A stretch of DNA of 64,000 nucleotides from positions 7,591,074-7,655,073 of the forward strand of contig NZ_CP041186.1 in assembly GCF_006517175.1 (NCBI RefSeq), read 5' to 3'. The stretch is from Persicimonas caeni (GTDB taxonomy: Bacteria; Myxococcota_A; Bradymonadia; Bradymonadales; Bradymonadaceae). The notes beneath the pieces were generated by a model. The model had not been told where the DNA came from. It saw only the letters and a list, made by a program, of their open reading frames with translations, and made no database searches. The translations under genes were made by a program, and so were the position numbers. This document shows positions 9,960 through 18,325 of this stretch, in pieces. The stretch's first letter is position 1, and each line of letters begins with the position of its first letter.

Positions 9960-10203
9960 GGCGGAGCGGCTGCTTGCTGCCCGCGGAGCTCGCCCCGCCG
10001 TTTGGGGCGCCCGTGCAGCCCCGCGGCTTGCCACGGGGTCGGCGGTCAACAATCACACACGTGCGTTTGTGTAACGGTGCGTGTTTGCCGAATTGCGGCG
10101 GTTCATATTTGGCCCGAGTTCAGGAATTGCACGGTTCGTCCCAGGGCGAGCCCTGGGGCTGCACCGGCGAGGGCTTCGCTGGGGGCAAGCCCCCGCTCCG
10201 CCG
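9960..10203. repeat. REPIN-like imperfect inverted repeat pair
   Basis: Two related GC-rich units lie in opposite orientation: 9960-10038 on the plus strand and 10139-10203 as reverse complement. Aligned, they share GGCGGAGCGG, GCTTGC, CTCGC, GTGCAGCCCC and GGCTnGCC blocks; the left unit has about 17 extra bases forming its own hairpin (GCCCCGCCGTTTGGGGCGC). The 100 bp between them are unlike either unit and carry no gene. The arrangement resembles REP doublets/REPINs. It lies in the gap before the metal-transport operon. Confidence 0.6.
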
Positions 10204-10221
10204 AGATGCGTGTCTTGAGGG

Positions 10222-10250
10222 TTGACACTGTCACACAAACCCCTAAGTTT
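10222..10250 (+). promoter_or_regulatory. Probable sigma-70 promoter of the metal ABC transporter operon
   Basis: A perfect -35 TTGACA (10222-10227) is followed after 16 nt by TAAGTT (10244-10249). The -10 overlaps the left arm of the operator palindrome, the usual geometry for repression. It lies about 65 nt before the lipoprotein start codon. Confidence 0.55.
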
Positions 10251-10266
10251 AGCTTCGTCTAAACTT
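10245..10266. promoter_or_regulatory. Probable DtxR/MntR-family operator
   Basis: A perfect inverted repeat, AAGTTTAG-CTTCGT-CTAAACTT, with 8-bp arms and a 6-nt centre. TTTAG...CTAAA half-sites are typical of DtxR/TroR/MntR-family operators. It overlaps the predicted -10 of the operon, whose last gene encodes a DtxR-family repressor, so metal-dependent autoregulation is the natural reading. No second copy was found before the regulator gene itself. Confidence 0.65.
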
Positions 10267-10314
10267 TTTATCCTGTCTGGCTTAATTGTGGTCTATTCGA
10301 GCTCAGAGTCGCCC

Positions 10315-11256
10315 ATGAAATCCCTGACGAAAGCTTTGGTCATCTGCCTCGCTCTGGTTGCCTTTGCTGCCTGCGACAAGTCGGAGGCGAAGACAGGCGA
10401 CGACAAGCCGGTCGTCGTCGCCACCACCACGATGCTCGCCGACCTCACCCACCAGATTGGTGGGGATGCGGTGCGCGTGGAGGGGATCATGAAGCCAGGC
10501 GGGGACCCGCACCTGTATCAGCCGACGCCGGCGGATGCGCGCCTGGTCGCCCAGAGCGACCTGGTGGTCAAGAGCGGGCTGAAGCTCGAGGGCTGGATTG
10601 ACGACTTGCTCGAGAACGCCGGCGGGGAGCGCCCGACGGTGGTGGCCTCCGACGGCGTCGAGCCGATCCGAATGGAGGGATTCAAGGGCGGGGTGGACCC
10701 GCACTTTTGGTTCGAGCTGAACAACTGGAAAGTCGCGGCGAAGAATGTCGGCGGCGAACTGGTGAAGCTCGTCGGCCCGGAGACGACGGAGGGGAAAGCC
10801 GTCCAAGCGCGCCTCGAGGCGCACTTGGCCGAGATCGACCGACTCGACAAATGGGTGCACGCGCGGCTCGACACCATCCCGAAGGAGCAGCGCGTGCTGA
10901 TCACCAGCCACGACGCGTTCAATTACTTCGGGCGCGCCTACGACATCGACGTCGTCGGCCTGCAGGGCATCAGCACCGACCAGGAGGCGAGCCAGCGCGA
11001 CCTGGCCAATATCATCGAGCTCGTCAAAGAGCGCAAAGCCCCGGCGGTCTTTGTAGAGACGTCGGTCAACCCGGCGCTCATCGAGCAGGTCGCCCGCGAG
11101 ACCGGCGTCGAGGTGGCCGGGCCGCTCTATTCGGACAGCATCGGCGCCAAGGAGAGCCCCGCGGGGACCTTCGTGGGCACGATGTCCGAGAACGTTCGCA
11201 TGATCACAGAGGCGCTCGGCGGGAAGTACGAGCCGTTTGCGAAAGGCGAGAGTTAA
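10315..11256 (+). CDS. troA: Metal ABC transporter substrate-binding lipoprotein (TroA/MntA/ZnuA family)
   Basis: A 313-residue cluster A-I binding protein for Mn2+/Zn2+. A lipoprotein signal peptide ends in the lipobox FAAC (Cys20), so it is tethered to a membrane. Predicted ligands are His66 (GGDPHLY), His130 (VDPHFWF), His199 (TSHDAFNYFGRAY) and Asp274 (YSDSIG). This His-His-His-Asp set is that of Treponema TroA, rather than the His-His-Glu-Asp set of PsaA/MntC, so Mn versus Zn preference is open. The ATG at 10315 gives a proper signal peptide; earlier in-frame starts would run back over the operator. First gene of an A-B-C-D-R operon. Confidence 0.9.
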   Translation: MKSLTKALVICLALVAFAACDKSEAKTGDDKPVVVATTTMLADLTHQIGGDAVRVEGIMKPGGDPHLYQPTPADARLVAQSDLVVKSGLKLEGWIDDLLENAGGERPTVVASDGVEPIRMEGFKGGVDPHFWFELNNWKVAAKNVGGELVKLVGPETTEGKAVQARLEAHLAEIDRLDKWVHARLDTIPKEQRVLITSHDAFNYFGRAYDIDVVGLQGISTDQEASQRDLANIIELVKERKAPAVFVETSVNPALIEQVARETGVEVAGPLYSDSIGAKESPAGTFVGTMSENVRMITEALGGKYEPFAKGES

Positions 11257-11272
11257 CGAAGAGGTGGAGCTG

Positions 11273-12025
11273 ATGGGACACGCGCTCGAAGTCAACAACC
11301 TGACCGTCTCGTACGACCGCGGCCCGGTGGTGCGCGACGTGAGTTTCGAGGTCGACAAAGGCGACCTGGTCGGCATCGTCGGGCCCAACGGCGCCGGCAA
11401 GTCGACGATGATCAAGGCGATGGTCGGCGCCCACGACCCCGACGCCGGGCGCATCTCGGTGCTGGGCGACACGGGCAAAAAGGCGACGCGGCGCATCACG
11501 TACGTGCCCCAGCGCGGCGCGGTCGACTGGGATTTCCCGGTGACCGTGCGCGACGTCGTCGTCCAGGGCCGCTACGGCCACGTCGGGCTGCTCGGACGCT
11601 TCTCCAAAAAGGATCGCCACCTCATCGACGAGTCGCTCGAGATGGTCGGCATCACCGACCTGCAAGACCGCCAAATCGGCGAGCTCTCCGGCGGCCAGCA
11701 GCAACGCGTCTTTTTGGCCCGCGCGCTGGCCCAGAAGGGCGATGTCTACCTGATGGACGAGCCGTTCGTGGGCGTCGACGCGGCCACCGAAAAGGCGATC
11801 GTCGACGTGCTCCGCAAGCTTCGCGACGAGGGCAGGGCGGTCATGGTCGTCCACCACGACCTGTCGACGGTGCGCGAGTACTTCGACAAGGTGCTGTTGA
11901 TGAACGGCGACCTCATCGCGTTCGGCCCCACCGAGCGCGTCTTCAGCCAGAAGCTGTTGCAGAAGACCTACGGCGGCAAATTGACCGTCCTCTCGCAGGG
12001 AGAAGTCGCCGTCATGGCGGGTTGA
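11273..12025 (+). CDS. troB: Metal ABC transporter ATPase (TroB/MntB/ZnuC-like)
   Basis: A 250-residue ABC ATPase that powers metal import. Walker A is GPNGAGKST (about residues 39-47), the Q-loop follows in VPQRGAVDWDFP, the signature is LSGGQQQR (about 139-146), Walker B is VYLMDEP (about 158-164), and the H-loop His is in VVHHDL. The VPQRGAVDWDFPVTV block is characteristic of the manganese/zinc ATPase family. The ATG at 11273 has GAGGTGGAG just upstream; it lies 16 nt after the binding-protein stop and 7 nt before the first permease. Confidence 0.93.
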   Translation: MGHALEVNNLTVSYDRGPVVRDVSFEVDKGDLVGIVGPNGAGKSTMIKAMVGAHDPDAGRISVLGDTGKKATRRITYVPQRGAVDWDFPVTVRDVVVQGRYGHVGLLGRFSKKDRHLIDESLEMVGITDLQDRQIGELSGGQQQRVFLARALAQKGDVYLMDEPFVGVDAATEKAIVDVLRKLRDEGRAVMVVHHDLSTVREYFDKVLLMNGDLIAFGPTERVFSQKLLQKTYGGKLTVLSQGEVAVMAG

Positions 12026-12032
12026 GGTGGTC

Positions 12033-12989
12033 ATGCAGTCATTATTCTCGCAGCAGGTGGCCGACCGGGCCGCCGAATTCTTCACGTTTCAATACGACTT
12101 CGCGATCAACGCGCTCATGTCGTCGATGTTCGTCGGCGCGGTGTGCGCCGTGGTGGGCGCGTTTTTGGTGCTGCGCGGCATGTCGCTCTTGGGCGACGCG
12201 ACCGGCCACGCCACCTTGCCCGGCGTCTGCGCCGCGTTCGTTTTTGTGGGCGCCAAGGAGACCGGCGCCTTGCTCACCGGCGCGCTCGTGTCGGCCTTTG
12301 TGGCCGCGCTGCTCGTCGGCCTCATCTCGCGGTCGAATCGCTCGCGGCCCGACGCGGCCATCGGCGTGATCCTGTCGGTCTTCTTCGGCATCGGCATCGT
12401 GATGCTCTCGTATATCCAGAATTCGCCCACCGCGGCCCAATCGGGCCTGCAGTCGTTTCTATTCGGCAACGCCGCCGGCGTCTCACGCGAGCAACTCTAC
12501 GTGCTCGGGGGCATCTCGGCGGCGCTCATCGCCGGGGTGGCCGTCTTCTTTCGGCCCCTGGCGGTGGCGACCTTCGACCCCGTCTTCGCCCGCTCCATCG
12601 GCGTGCCCACCCGCGCGGTGCACTATGGACTGCTCGGCGCGCTCTCTTTGGCCGTCGTCGTCTCCATCCAGGCCGTCGGCGTGGTGCTCGTCTCCGCGAT
12701 GCTCATCATCCCGCCATCCGCCGCGCTCTTTCTGACCAAGCGCCTGCCGCGCGCGCTCGTCTTCGCCGGATTCATCGGCGTGGCATCGGGCGCGCTGGGC
12801 GCGTTCGTGAGCTACTTGTGGGAGGGCGTGGCCACCGGCCCGGCGATGGTCATCGTGGCCGGCCTGTTCTTCGCGCTGGCGTTCGTCTTCGGGTCGCGCG
12901 GCGTGCTCGGAAGGCTCTTCACCAAGAACGACGCACTCAGCACGCCCGGCGAGTCACAGGCCACACCCGCCACCGCGAGCGCGGAGTAG
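12033..12989 (+). CDS. troC: Metal ABC transporter permease 1 (ABC-3 family)
   Basis: A 318-residue integral membrane protein of the ABC-3 family with about eight hydrophobic segments. Typical blocks are LRGMSLLGDATGHATLPGV near residue 50, SRSNRSRPDAAIGVILSVFFGIG near 100, and GVVLVSAMLIIPPSAA near 220. With the second permease it should form the membrane channel energised by the upstream ATPase. The ATG at 12033 is preceded by GAGGTGG; a GTG at 12027 is possible. The tail (about 295-318) is polar and probably cytoplasmic. Gene order matches troABCD. Confidence 0.9.
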   Translation: MQSLFSQQVADRAAEFFTFQYDFAINALMSSMFVGAVCAVVGAFLVLRGMSLLGDATGHATLPGVCAAFVFVGAKETGALLTGALVSAFVAALLVGLISRSNRSRPDAAIGVILSVFFGIGIVMLSYIQNSPTAAQSGLQSFLFGNAAGVSREQLYVLGGISAALIAGVAVFFRPLAVATFDPVFARSIGVPTRAVHYGLLGALSLAVVVSIQAVGVVLVSAMLIIPPSAALFLTKRLPRALVFAGFIGVASGALGAFVSYLWEGVATGPAMVIVAGLFFALAFVFGSRGVLGRLFTKNDALSTPGESQATPATASAE

Positions 12990-12998
12990 GAGGAGACG

Positions 12999-13886
12999 AT
13001 GCTCGACTTATTGATCGAACCTTGGTCCTGGGGAGACTGGATGTGGCGAGGCATGCTCGCCTCGACCCTGGCCGCCATCCCGTTGGCCGTGCTGGGCGTC
13101 TTCTTGTACCTGCGGCGCATGAGCCTCCTGGCCGACGCGCTCGCCCACGTCGCGCTGCCCGGCATCGTGGTCGCCTTCTTACTCACCGGCTCCCTCGACG
13201 GGCCGGTGATGCTCGCCGGCGCCGCCGCCGTCGGCCTCCTGTCGGCGTTCGCCATCGAGGGCCTGGCCAAACGACCCAACGTGCGCTCCGACGCCGCCAT
13301 CGGCATCGTCTTCACCGTGTTTTTCGCAGCGGGCGTCATCCTCTTGTCGACCACCGTGCACGACGCCCACATCGACACCTCCTGCGTGCTCTTCGGCAAC
13401 GTGCTCGCCATCTCCGACCGCGCGCTGTGGATGCTCGGCGCGGTGGCACCGGCGGTCGTGCTGCTGGTAGCCGTCTTCTACCGATGGCTGTCGGTCAGCA
13501 GCTTCGACCCGACCTTGGCTACCAGCATCGGCGTGCCCGTCACGCTCGTGCACTACGGGCTGATGACCGCCGTGTCGGTGACCACCGTCGCCAGCTTCGA
13601 GGCCGTCGGCGCCATCCTCGCCATCGCGATGATGGTCGTCCCCGCCGCGACCGCCCACCTGCTCGCCGACCGCCTGCCGACGATGCTCCTGGCGGCCGTG
13701 GGCCATGCGTTGGTGTCGTCGGTGGTGGGAATGTACGTCTCCATCTGGGTCAACGCCTCGACCGCCGGGGCGATCGTGGTAGTGGGCGGTGTGTTGTACG
13801 CGCTGGCCTTCTTGTTCGCGCCCAGGCATGGGTTGGTGGCGAAGCTCATCCGCCGTCACACCCGCGACGTCGTCCTACAGGGCTAA
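12999..13886 (+). CDS. troD: Metal ABC transporter permease 2 (ABC-3 family)
   Basis: A 295-residue ABC-3 permease, homologous to its upstream neighbour: LRRMSLLADALAHVALPGI near residue 40, KRPNVRSDAAIGIVFTVFFAAG near 90, and AVGAILAIAMMVVPAATA near 205. About eight membrane segments are predicted. AGGAGACG stands directly before the ATG at 12999, nine bases after the stop of permease 1. The troC/mntC and troD/mntD assignment is by position only. The regulator follows after 151 bp. Confidence 0.9.
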   Translation: MLDLLIEPWSWGDWMWRGMLASTLAAIPLAVLGVFLYLRRMSLLADALAHVALPGIVVAFLLTGSLDGPVMLAGAAAVGLLSAFAIEGLAKRPNVRSDAAIGIVFTVFFAAGVILLSTTVHDAHIDTSCVLFGNVLAISDRALWMLGAVAPAVVLLVAVFYRWLSVSSFDPTLATSIGVPVTLVHYGLMTAVSVTTVASFEAVGAILAIAMMVVPAATAHLLADRLPTMLLAAVGHALVSSVVGMYVSIWVNASTAGAIVVVGGVLYALAFLFAPRHGLVAKLIRRHTRDVVLQG

Positions 13887-13914
13887 TGTCGGCTTTCGGA
13901 TGACGCGGGTGTAT

Positions 13915-13940
13915 CCGCGCCGTCCGCGCCGTCCGCGCCT
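13915..13940. repeat. Short CCGCGCCGT tandem repeat
   Basis: The 9-mer CCGCGCCGT occurs twice head to tail and continues with a partial third copy (CCGCGCC) in the gap between the second permease and the regulator. Too short to assign a role. Confidence 0.4.
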
Positions 13941-14037
13941 CCGCTGAAGCAAAGGCCTGGCGAGATGCGTTTCGTCAATTGTCACGGTCGTACTATGTTG
14001 GTAAGCAGGAGGACGTCTCCCATCATTCTTGTGAGCT

Positions 14038-14700
14038 ATGCCGACACCCTCCGTCGAAAATTATCTCAAGGCGGTCTATCACCTGCAGTCACGCCGTGAT
14101 TCACGCGTGAAGACCAAAGAGATCGCCGACCAACTCGACATCTCGTTGCCCTCGGTGACCAGCATGCTCAAGTCGCTGGGCGAAGAGGGGATGGTCGACT
14201 ACCAGCCCTACAAGGGCGCGCGGTTGACCGACTCGGGGGCGAAGGCGGCGCTGCGCGTCATCCGCAACCACCGGCTCATCGAAGTCTTTTTGGTCCAGAC
14301 GCTCGGCTACACCTGGGACGAGGTGCACGACGAGGCCGAGCGCCTCGAGCATGCGGTCAGCGAGAAGTTGGTGGGGCGCATCGACGAGTTTTTGGGGAAC
14401 CCCAAATTCGACCCCCACGGCGACCCCATCCCGACGGCCGAAGGCGAGATTCACCGCCCCGAGGCGATGCCCCTGAGCGACGCCACGCCCGGCTCGCGCT
14501 ACCGCGTCGAGCGCGTGCTTGACCAGGAGCCCGAGGTGCTGCGCTACCTCGAAAAGATCGGCCTGACCCCCAGCGAGACCTTCGAGGTTCTCGAAGTTTT
14601 GTCGTTCGACGGGCAGATGTTCTTGTCGGTCGACGGCGAAGACGCCACGGTGAGCCGCTCGCTCGCCTCACGCCTGCTCGTGACCGAGTTGTCGGCCTAG
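14038..14700 (+). CDS. troR: DtxR/MntR-family metal-dependent transcriptional regulator
   Basis: A 220-residue repressor. The N-terminal winged helix (about residues 1-70) contains VENYLKAVYHLQS, TKEIADQLDISLPSVTSML and LTDSGAKAALRV. The metal-binding/dimerisation domain follows (about 70-140) with HRLIEVFLV, HDEAERLEHAVSE and the FDPHGDPIP block. A C-terminal SH3/FeoA-like domain (about 150-220) is present, so this is the long DtxR/IdeR/TroR form rather than short MntR. It should bind the palindrome at 10245-10266 when loaded with metal. As last gene of an A-B-C-D-R set it matches treponemal troR by order. Mn versus Fe versus Zn sensing cannot be decided here. Confidence 0.88.
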   Translation: MPTPSVENYLKAVYHLQSRRDSRVKTKEIADQLDISLPSVTSMLKSLGEEGMVDYQPYKGARLTDSGAKAALRVIRNHRLIEVFLVQTLGYTWDEVHDEAERLEHAVSEKLVGRIDEFLGNPKFDPHGDPIPTAEGEIHRPEAMPLSDATPGSRYRVERVLDQEPEVLRYLEKIGLTPSETFEVLEVLSFDGQMFLSVDGEDATVSRSLASRLLVTELSA

Positions 14701-15081
14701 CTTTCCCGCGCGTCTCCCGCCACAAATGAGCCTCGAGGCTCATCCGACACCCTATCGGGGGCACTCAGATCGTGAATTGCCCCGTCAAACCACGACCCGA
14801 TGGCACTTTTTCGAAGCGGTGGCACAAGAAAATGCCGTCGAGGGGGTGTTTTTTGGAGGTGATGGTCCAAGAAAGTGCCGTCGATAGGGGGTCAGACGGC
14901 GCGCAGCGGCGTCTGAGTGGGGGTCGGTGGGGGTCTGATGGGCTGGAGGCGCGTTTTTCTGGGGTGGACTCCGAGTCGGACGGGCCAAAAGGCGACGCGA
15001 GGCGGACTTGGTCGGAGTCGCGTGTCGTGATGAGCTTTCAGAGTCGGGAGAGCCGCCAGAAATTACACGGAGAGTCTGACT
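14701..15081. other. Intergenic region with degenerate 24-nt repeats
   Basis: A 381-bp gap without a credible gene. It holds two direct copies of a 24-mer ending AAGAAArTGCCGTCGA (14818-14841 and 14861-14884, four mismatches) and an inverted relative at 14798-14816 (reads CTTCGAAAAAGTGCCATCG on the minus strand). The remainder up to 15060 is featureless; GGAGAG before 15082 serves the next gene. Confidence 0.5.
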
Positions 15082-15492
15082 ATGACCCCCGACATCAATC
15101 AATCCGAAGGCTTCGACCCGTCGAACCTCGACCGGCCGGCGCTCGTGTGGGACGGCGACTGCGGGTTCTGCAAGCGCTCGGTGATCCGCATCGCGCGCAA
15201 GGTCGGCGAAGGCATCCGCTACGTGACCTACCAGGACGTCCACGAGCGCTTCGACGCGCTCGACGAGGCGGATTTTGCCGAGAGTGTCTGGTTCGTCGAG
15301 CCCGACGGGCGCGCCTACCGCGGCGCCGAGGCGATCTTTCGAGCCTACAGCTGGCGACCCGAAGGGAGCCTGCTGTTGCGCATGTACCACGACGTGCCCG
15401 GGTTTGCGGCGGCCTCGGAGTGGGGCTATCGGCGCGTGGCCAACCACCGCAAGCTGGCCAGCCGCGTGGCGGATCTGTTGCCCGGGTGGTAA
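15082..15492 (+). CDS. DCC-family thiol-disulfide oxidoreductase-like protein (DUF393)
   Basis: A 136-residue soluble protein with the family hallmark near the N-terminus, VWDGDCGFCKRSV (about residues 22-34), giving the D-x-x-C-x-x-C arrangement that names the DCC group. Later blocks DGRAYRGAEAIF and the hydrophobic, basic C-terminus fit DUF393. A redox role is proposed for the family from its CxxC motif, but no substrate is established. GGAGAG lies 11 nt before the ATG. It is isolated between the metal operon and folD, with its own spacing on both sides. Confidence 0.8.
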   Translation: MTPDINQSEGFDPSNLDRPALVWDGDCGFCKRSVIRIARKVGEGIRYVTYQDVHERFDALDEADFAESVWFVEPDGRAYRGAEAIFRAYSWRPEGSLLLRMYHDVPGFAAASEWGYRRVANHRKLASRVADLLPGW

Positions 15493-15581
15493 GTCGCGGG
15501 AAAATCGAGCGAATGTTCTGCCGAGATGGTGCGTTGTGTGGCCGAGCCGGGGCGAATCTGAGGTGGCTTGGATCGCCGCTC

Positions 15582-15610
15582 TAGACACACCCGTTTTCGA
15601 TGCCTATAGT
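15582..15610 (+). promoter_or_regulatory. Probable sigma-70 promoter of the folD-gcv cluster
   Basis: TAGACA (15582-15587), a 17-nt spacer and TATAGT (15605-15610) stand 50 nt before the folD ATG. Five of six bases match consensus in each box. Confidence 0.5.
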
Positions 15611-15660
15611 GCGCCGCGACCGGCGACACCGAAACTCAAGAACGCTCTCTCGAGGCCTCC

Positions 15661-16638
15661 ATGACTGCAGTCGACACCCATTTCCAAGTCGATCTCGAGC
15701 GTTTGCGCCGTGCTGCGGAGCAAGCCGAACCGAAGCTGCTCGACGGCAAGCGCATCTCCCAGGCGTTGCTCGAGCAGGTCTGCGAGGCCACCGAGCTGCT
15801 CGGCGAGCGTGGCATCGTCCCCCAGCTCAACGTGGTGCGGGTGGGCAACGACCCGGCCAGCGCGATTTACGTGCGCCACAAGATTCGCGCCTGCGAGAAC
15901 GTCGGCATTGGGAGCTCGCATATCCACCTGCCGCCCCAGATCACCCAGCGCGACCTGCTCGCCAAGCTCGAGCGCCTCAACGGCGACGACGCGGTCAACG
16001 GAATTCTGCTACAGCTTCCCCTCTCCGAGCATCACAACCCTAACGAGGCGATCGCGGCGATCGACCCGCAAAAGGACGTCGACGGGTTCCACCCGGGCAA
16101 CCTCGGGTTTTTGATGGCCGGACACGCCGAACTCGAGCCGTGCACGCCGCGGGGCATCATGACGATGTTCCGCGCGGCCGGCGTCGACTTCAAAGGCAAG
16201 CGCGCCGTGGTCATCGGCCGCAGCATGATCGTCGGGCGCCCCATGGCGCAGATGCTCGTGCGCGCCCACGCCACGGTCACCATCTGCCATCGCTACACCG
16301 AAGAGCTCGCCGAGCACGTGCGCAACGCCGATATCATCGTCGTGGCCACGGGCGTGCCGGGGCTCATCAAAGGCGAGTGGATCAAGCCGGGCGCGGTCAT
16401 CGCCGACGTGGGCATGAACCGCAGCGAAGACGGAAAGCTTTGCGGCGACGTCGAGTTCGACGCCGCCCGCGAGCGCGCGGCCTTGATCACGCCCGTCCCC
16501 AAAGGGGTGGGGCCGATGACGGTGGCCACGCTCATGGAGAACACGATTCGCGCCACCTGCGCGCACCACAACCTGGCGATTCGCGGCGGCGAGGTCTACG
16601 AAGACGTCGACGCCCTGTGCGGGCCACTGGACCAATAA
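15661..16638 (+). CDS. folD: Bifunctional methylene-THF dehydrogenase / methenyl-THF cyclohydrolase
   Basis: A 325-residue FolD that interconverts 5,10-methylene-THF, 5,10-methenyl-THF and 10-formyl-THF. The catalytic region has SAIYVRHKIRACENVGI (Tyr and Lys, about residues 61-77), then ILLQLPLSEH, PQKDVDGFHPGNLG and CTPRGIM. The NADP-binding part has VIGRSMIVGRPMA (about 182-194) and ends in TPVPKGVGPMTVATLMENT. It is some 35 residues longer than E. coli FolD, mainly at the N-terminus. It lies 37 nt before gcvT, so the methylene-THF made by glycine cleavage can pass directly to it. Confidence 0.95.
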   Translation: MTAVDTHFQVDLERLRRAAEQAEPKLLDGKRISQALLEQVCEATELLGERGIVPQLNVVRVGNDPASAIYVRHKIRACENVGIGSSHIHLPPQITQRDLLAKLERLNGDDAVNGILLQLPLSEHHNPNEAIAAIDPQKDVDGFHPGNLGFLMAGHAELEPCTPRGIMTMFRAAGVDFKGKRAVVIGRSMIVGRPMAQMLVRAHATVTICHRYTEELAEHVRNADIIVVATGVPGLIKGEWIKPGAVIADVGMNRSEDGKLCGDVEFDAARERAALITPVPKGVGPMTVATLMENTIRATCAHHNLAIRGGEVYEDVDALCGPLDQ

Positions 16639-16675
16639 CGTTGATAACTCGAACAACCCATTGAGGACTGCTCAG

Positions 16676-17782
16676 ATGACTGATGATGATTTGAAGCATA
16701 TCCCGCTCGAGCACCGTCACGAGGAACTCGGCGGGCGCATGACGCCGTTCGCCGGTTTCGTGATGCCGGTCAAATACACGGGCATCAAAGAGGAGCACCT
16801 GGCGGTCCGCAACAACGTCGGGCTCTTCGACGTGAGTCACATGGGCGAGGTCGAGGTCAAAGGCCCCGAGGCGATCAAGGTGGTTGACGGATTGGTGACC
16901 AACGACGTCACCAAGCTCGTCGACGGCCAGGCGATGTACGCCGCGCTGTGCAACGAAGAGGGCGGCATCGTCGACGACCTGGTGCTCTACCGGCTCGCCG
17001 AAGACCACGTGCTCATTTGCGTCAACGCGGGCAACCGCGACAAAGACTTCGCCCACATGCAAGAGCACGCCAAGGGCGACGCCGAGCTCGTCGACAAGAG
17101 CGACGACTACGTCCAGCTGGCCCTGCAGGGGCCGAACGCCGAGAAGGTCCTGCAGACGCTCTTCGACGGCGAGGCCGACGAGCTGAGCAACCTGAAGTAC
17201 TACCGGGCGATGTACGGCGGAGTCGCCGGTGTCGAGACGCTCATCTCGCGCACGGGTTACACCGGCGAGGACGGCTTCGAGCTGTATATCCCCGCCGAAC
17301 ACGGCGAGGCGGTCTTCGACGCGCTTTTGGAGGCCGGCGAGCCGTTCGACATGGCCCTGTGCGGCCTGGGCGCGCGCGACACGCTTCGCCTGGAGTCGAA
17401 GTACAACCTGTACGGCCAGGACATGGACGAGTCGACCAACCCCATCGAGGCGGGCCTGAGCTGGATCGTCAAGCTCGACAAGGAGACGCCGTTCGTGGGC
17501 CAGGAGGCGATTCGCAAGGTCAAGGAGCAGGGCCCCAGCCGCCGTCTTCGCGGCCTTGTGCTCGAGGGCAAGGGCATCATCCGCCACGGCTACAAGATCA
17601 TCGTCGACGACCAAGAGGTCGGCCACGTCACAAGCGGCTCGTGGGCGCCCACGCTTGAAGAAAGCATTGGGCTGGGGTACATCGACATCGACCACGCCAA
17701 CGAGCCCACGGTCGAGATTCAGATTCGCAAGCGTCGCGTCCCCGCGAAGGTGACCAAAAAGCCTTTCTACAAGCGCGACTAG
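16676..17782 (+). CDS. gcvT: Glycine cleavage system T protein (aminomethyltransferase)
   Basis: A 368-residue T protein that transfers the aminomethyl carbon from lipoylated GcvH to tetrahydrofolate, giving methylene-THF and ammonia. Family blocks seen: the N-terminal GRMTPFAGFVMPVKY, VGLFDVSHMGEVEVKG (about residue 55), the folate-site Asp in GGIVDDLVLYRL, and RTGYTGEDGFELY with GLGARDTLRLE (about 190-240). ATG at 16676 is chosen over TTG 16661. It lies in the order folD-gcvT-gcvH-gcvPA, with 71 nt to gcvH. Length is normal. Confidence 0.95.
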   Translation: MTDDDLKHIPLEHRHEELGGRMTPFAGFVMPVKYTGIKEEHLAVRNNVGLFDVSHMGEVEVKGPEAIKVVDGLVTNDVTKLVDGQAMYAALCNEEGGIVDDLVLYRLAEDHVLICVNAGNRDKDFAHMQEHAKGDAELVDKSDDYVQLALQGPNAEKVLQTLFDGEADELSNLKYYRAMYGGVAGVETLISRTGYTGEDGFELYIPAEHGEAVFDALLEAGEPFDMALCGLGARDTLRLESKYNLYGQDMDESTNPIEAGLSWIVKLDKETPFVGQEAIRKVKEQGPSRRLRGLVLEGKGIIRHGYKIIVDDQEVGHVTSGSWAPTLEESIGLGYIDIDHANEPTVEIQIRKRRVPAKVTKKPFYKRD

Positions 17783-17853
17783 TGGTTTGAGCAGACCACC
17801 GATTCAGCATTGATGGGCACTATCAGTAACTCATGAACAGTAGAGAAGAGGAT

Positions 17854-18240
17854 ATGCAAATTCCCGAGGGATATCTGTTTACCGACGAGCACGAGTGGGC
17901 CCGCCAAGAGGACGACGGGACCATCACCATCGGCATCTCGTGGCACGCTCAGGACCTGTTGGGCGACATCGTCTACGTCGAGCTTCCCGAAGAGGGTGAG
18001 GCTGTCGACGCCGGCGAGGAATTCGGCGTGGTCGAGAGCGTCAAGGCGGCCTCGGACCTGTACTCGCCGGTCTCCGGCAAGGTCGTCGAGGTCAACCACG
18101 GGCTCGACGATGCCCCCGAGTCGGTCAACGAAGGCCCGTACAAGCAGGGCTGGATGATCCGCGTCGAGCCGTCGGACGTCACCGAGCTCGAAGAGCTGAT
18201 GGACCCCGAAGAGTACGCGAGCTTCGTGAGTCAAGAATAG
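17854..18240 (+). CDS. gcvH: Glycine cleavage system H protein (lipoyl carrier)
   Basis: A 128-residue carrier protein. The lipoylated lysine lies in [17 protein letters not shown] (about residue 63), within the family's E-S-V-K-A-x-S context; [12 protein letters not shown] near the N-terminus and EYASFVSQE at the end are also typical. It shuttles the methylamine group between the P and T proteins. The ATG at 17854 has AAGAGGA just upstream and gives the normal family N-terminus; an ATG at 17833 would add seven residues and include that Shine-Dalgarno. Confidence 0.95.
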   Translation: MQIPEGYLFTDEHEWARQEDDGTITIGISWHAQDLLGDIVYVELPEEGEAVDAGEEFGVVESVKAASDLYSPVSGKVVEVNHGLDDAPESVNEGPYKQGWMIRVEPSDVTELEELMDPEEYASFVSQE

Positions 18241-18325
18241 GGTTCGCCCGCCCAGAGGGCGCGACCCGCGCAAGTTACCTTTGCAACGCAGCCAACCGGC
18301 TTGCCGGTGGTGACAGGATGCCGTC

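Noticed and set aside
12143-13903. A 586-residue open frame over the two permease genes
   Set aside because: Arg/His-rich shadow frame; both permeases in the other frame have ABC-3 motifs and membrane segments.
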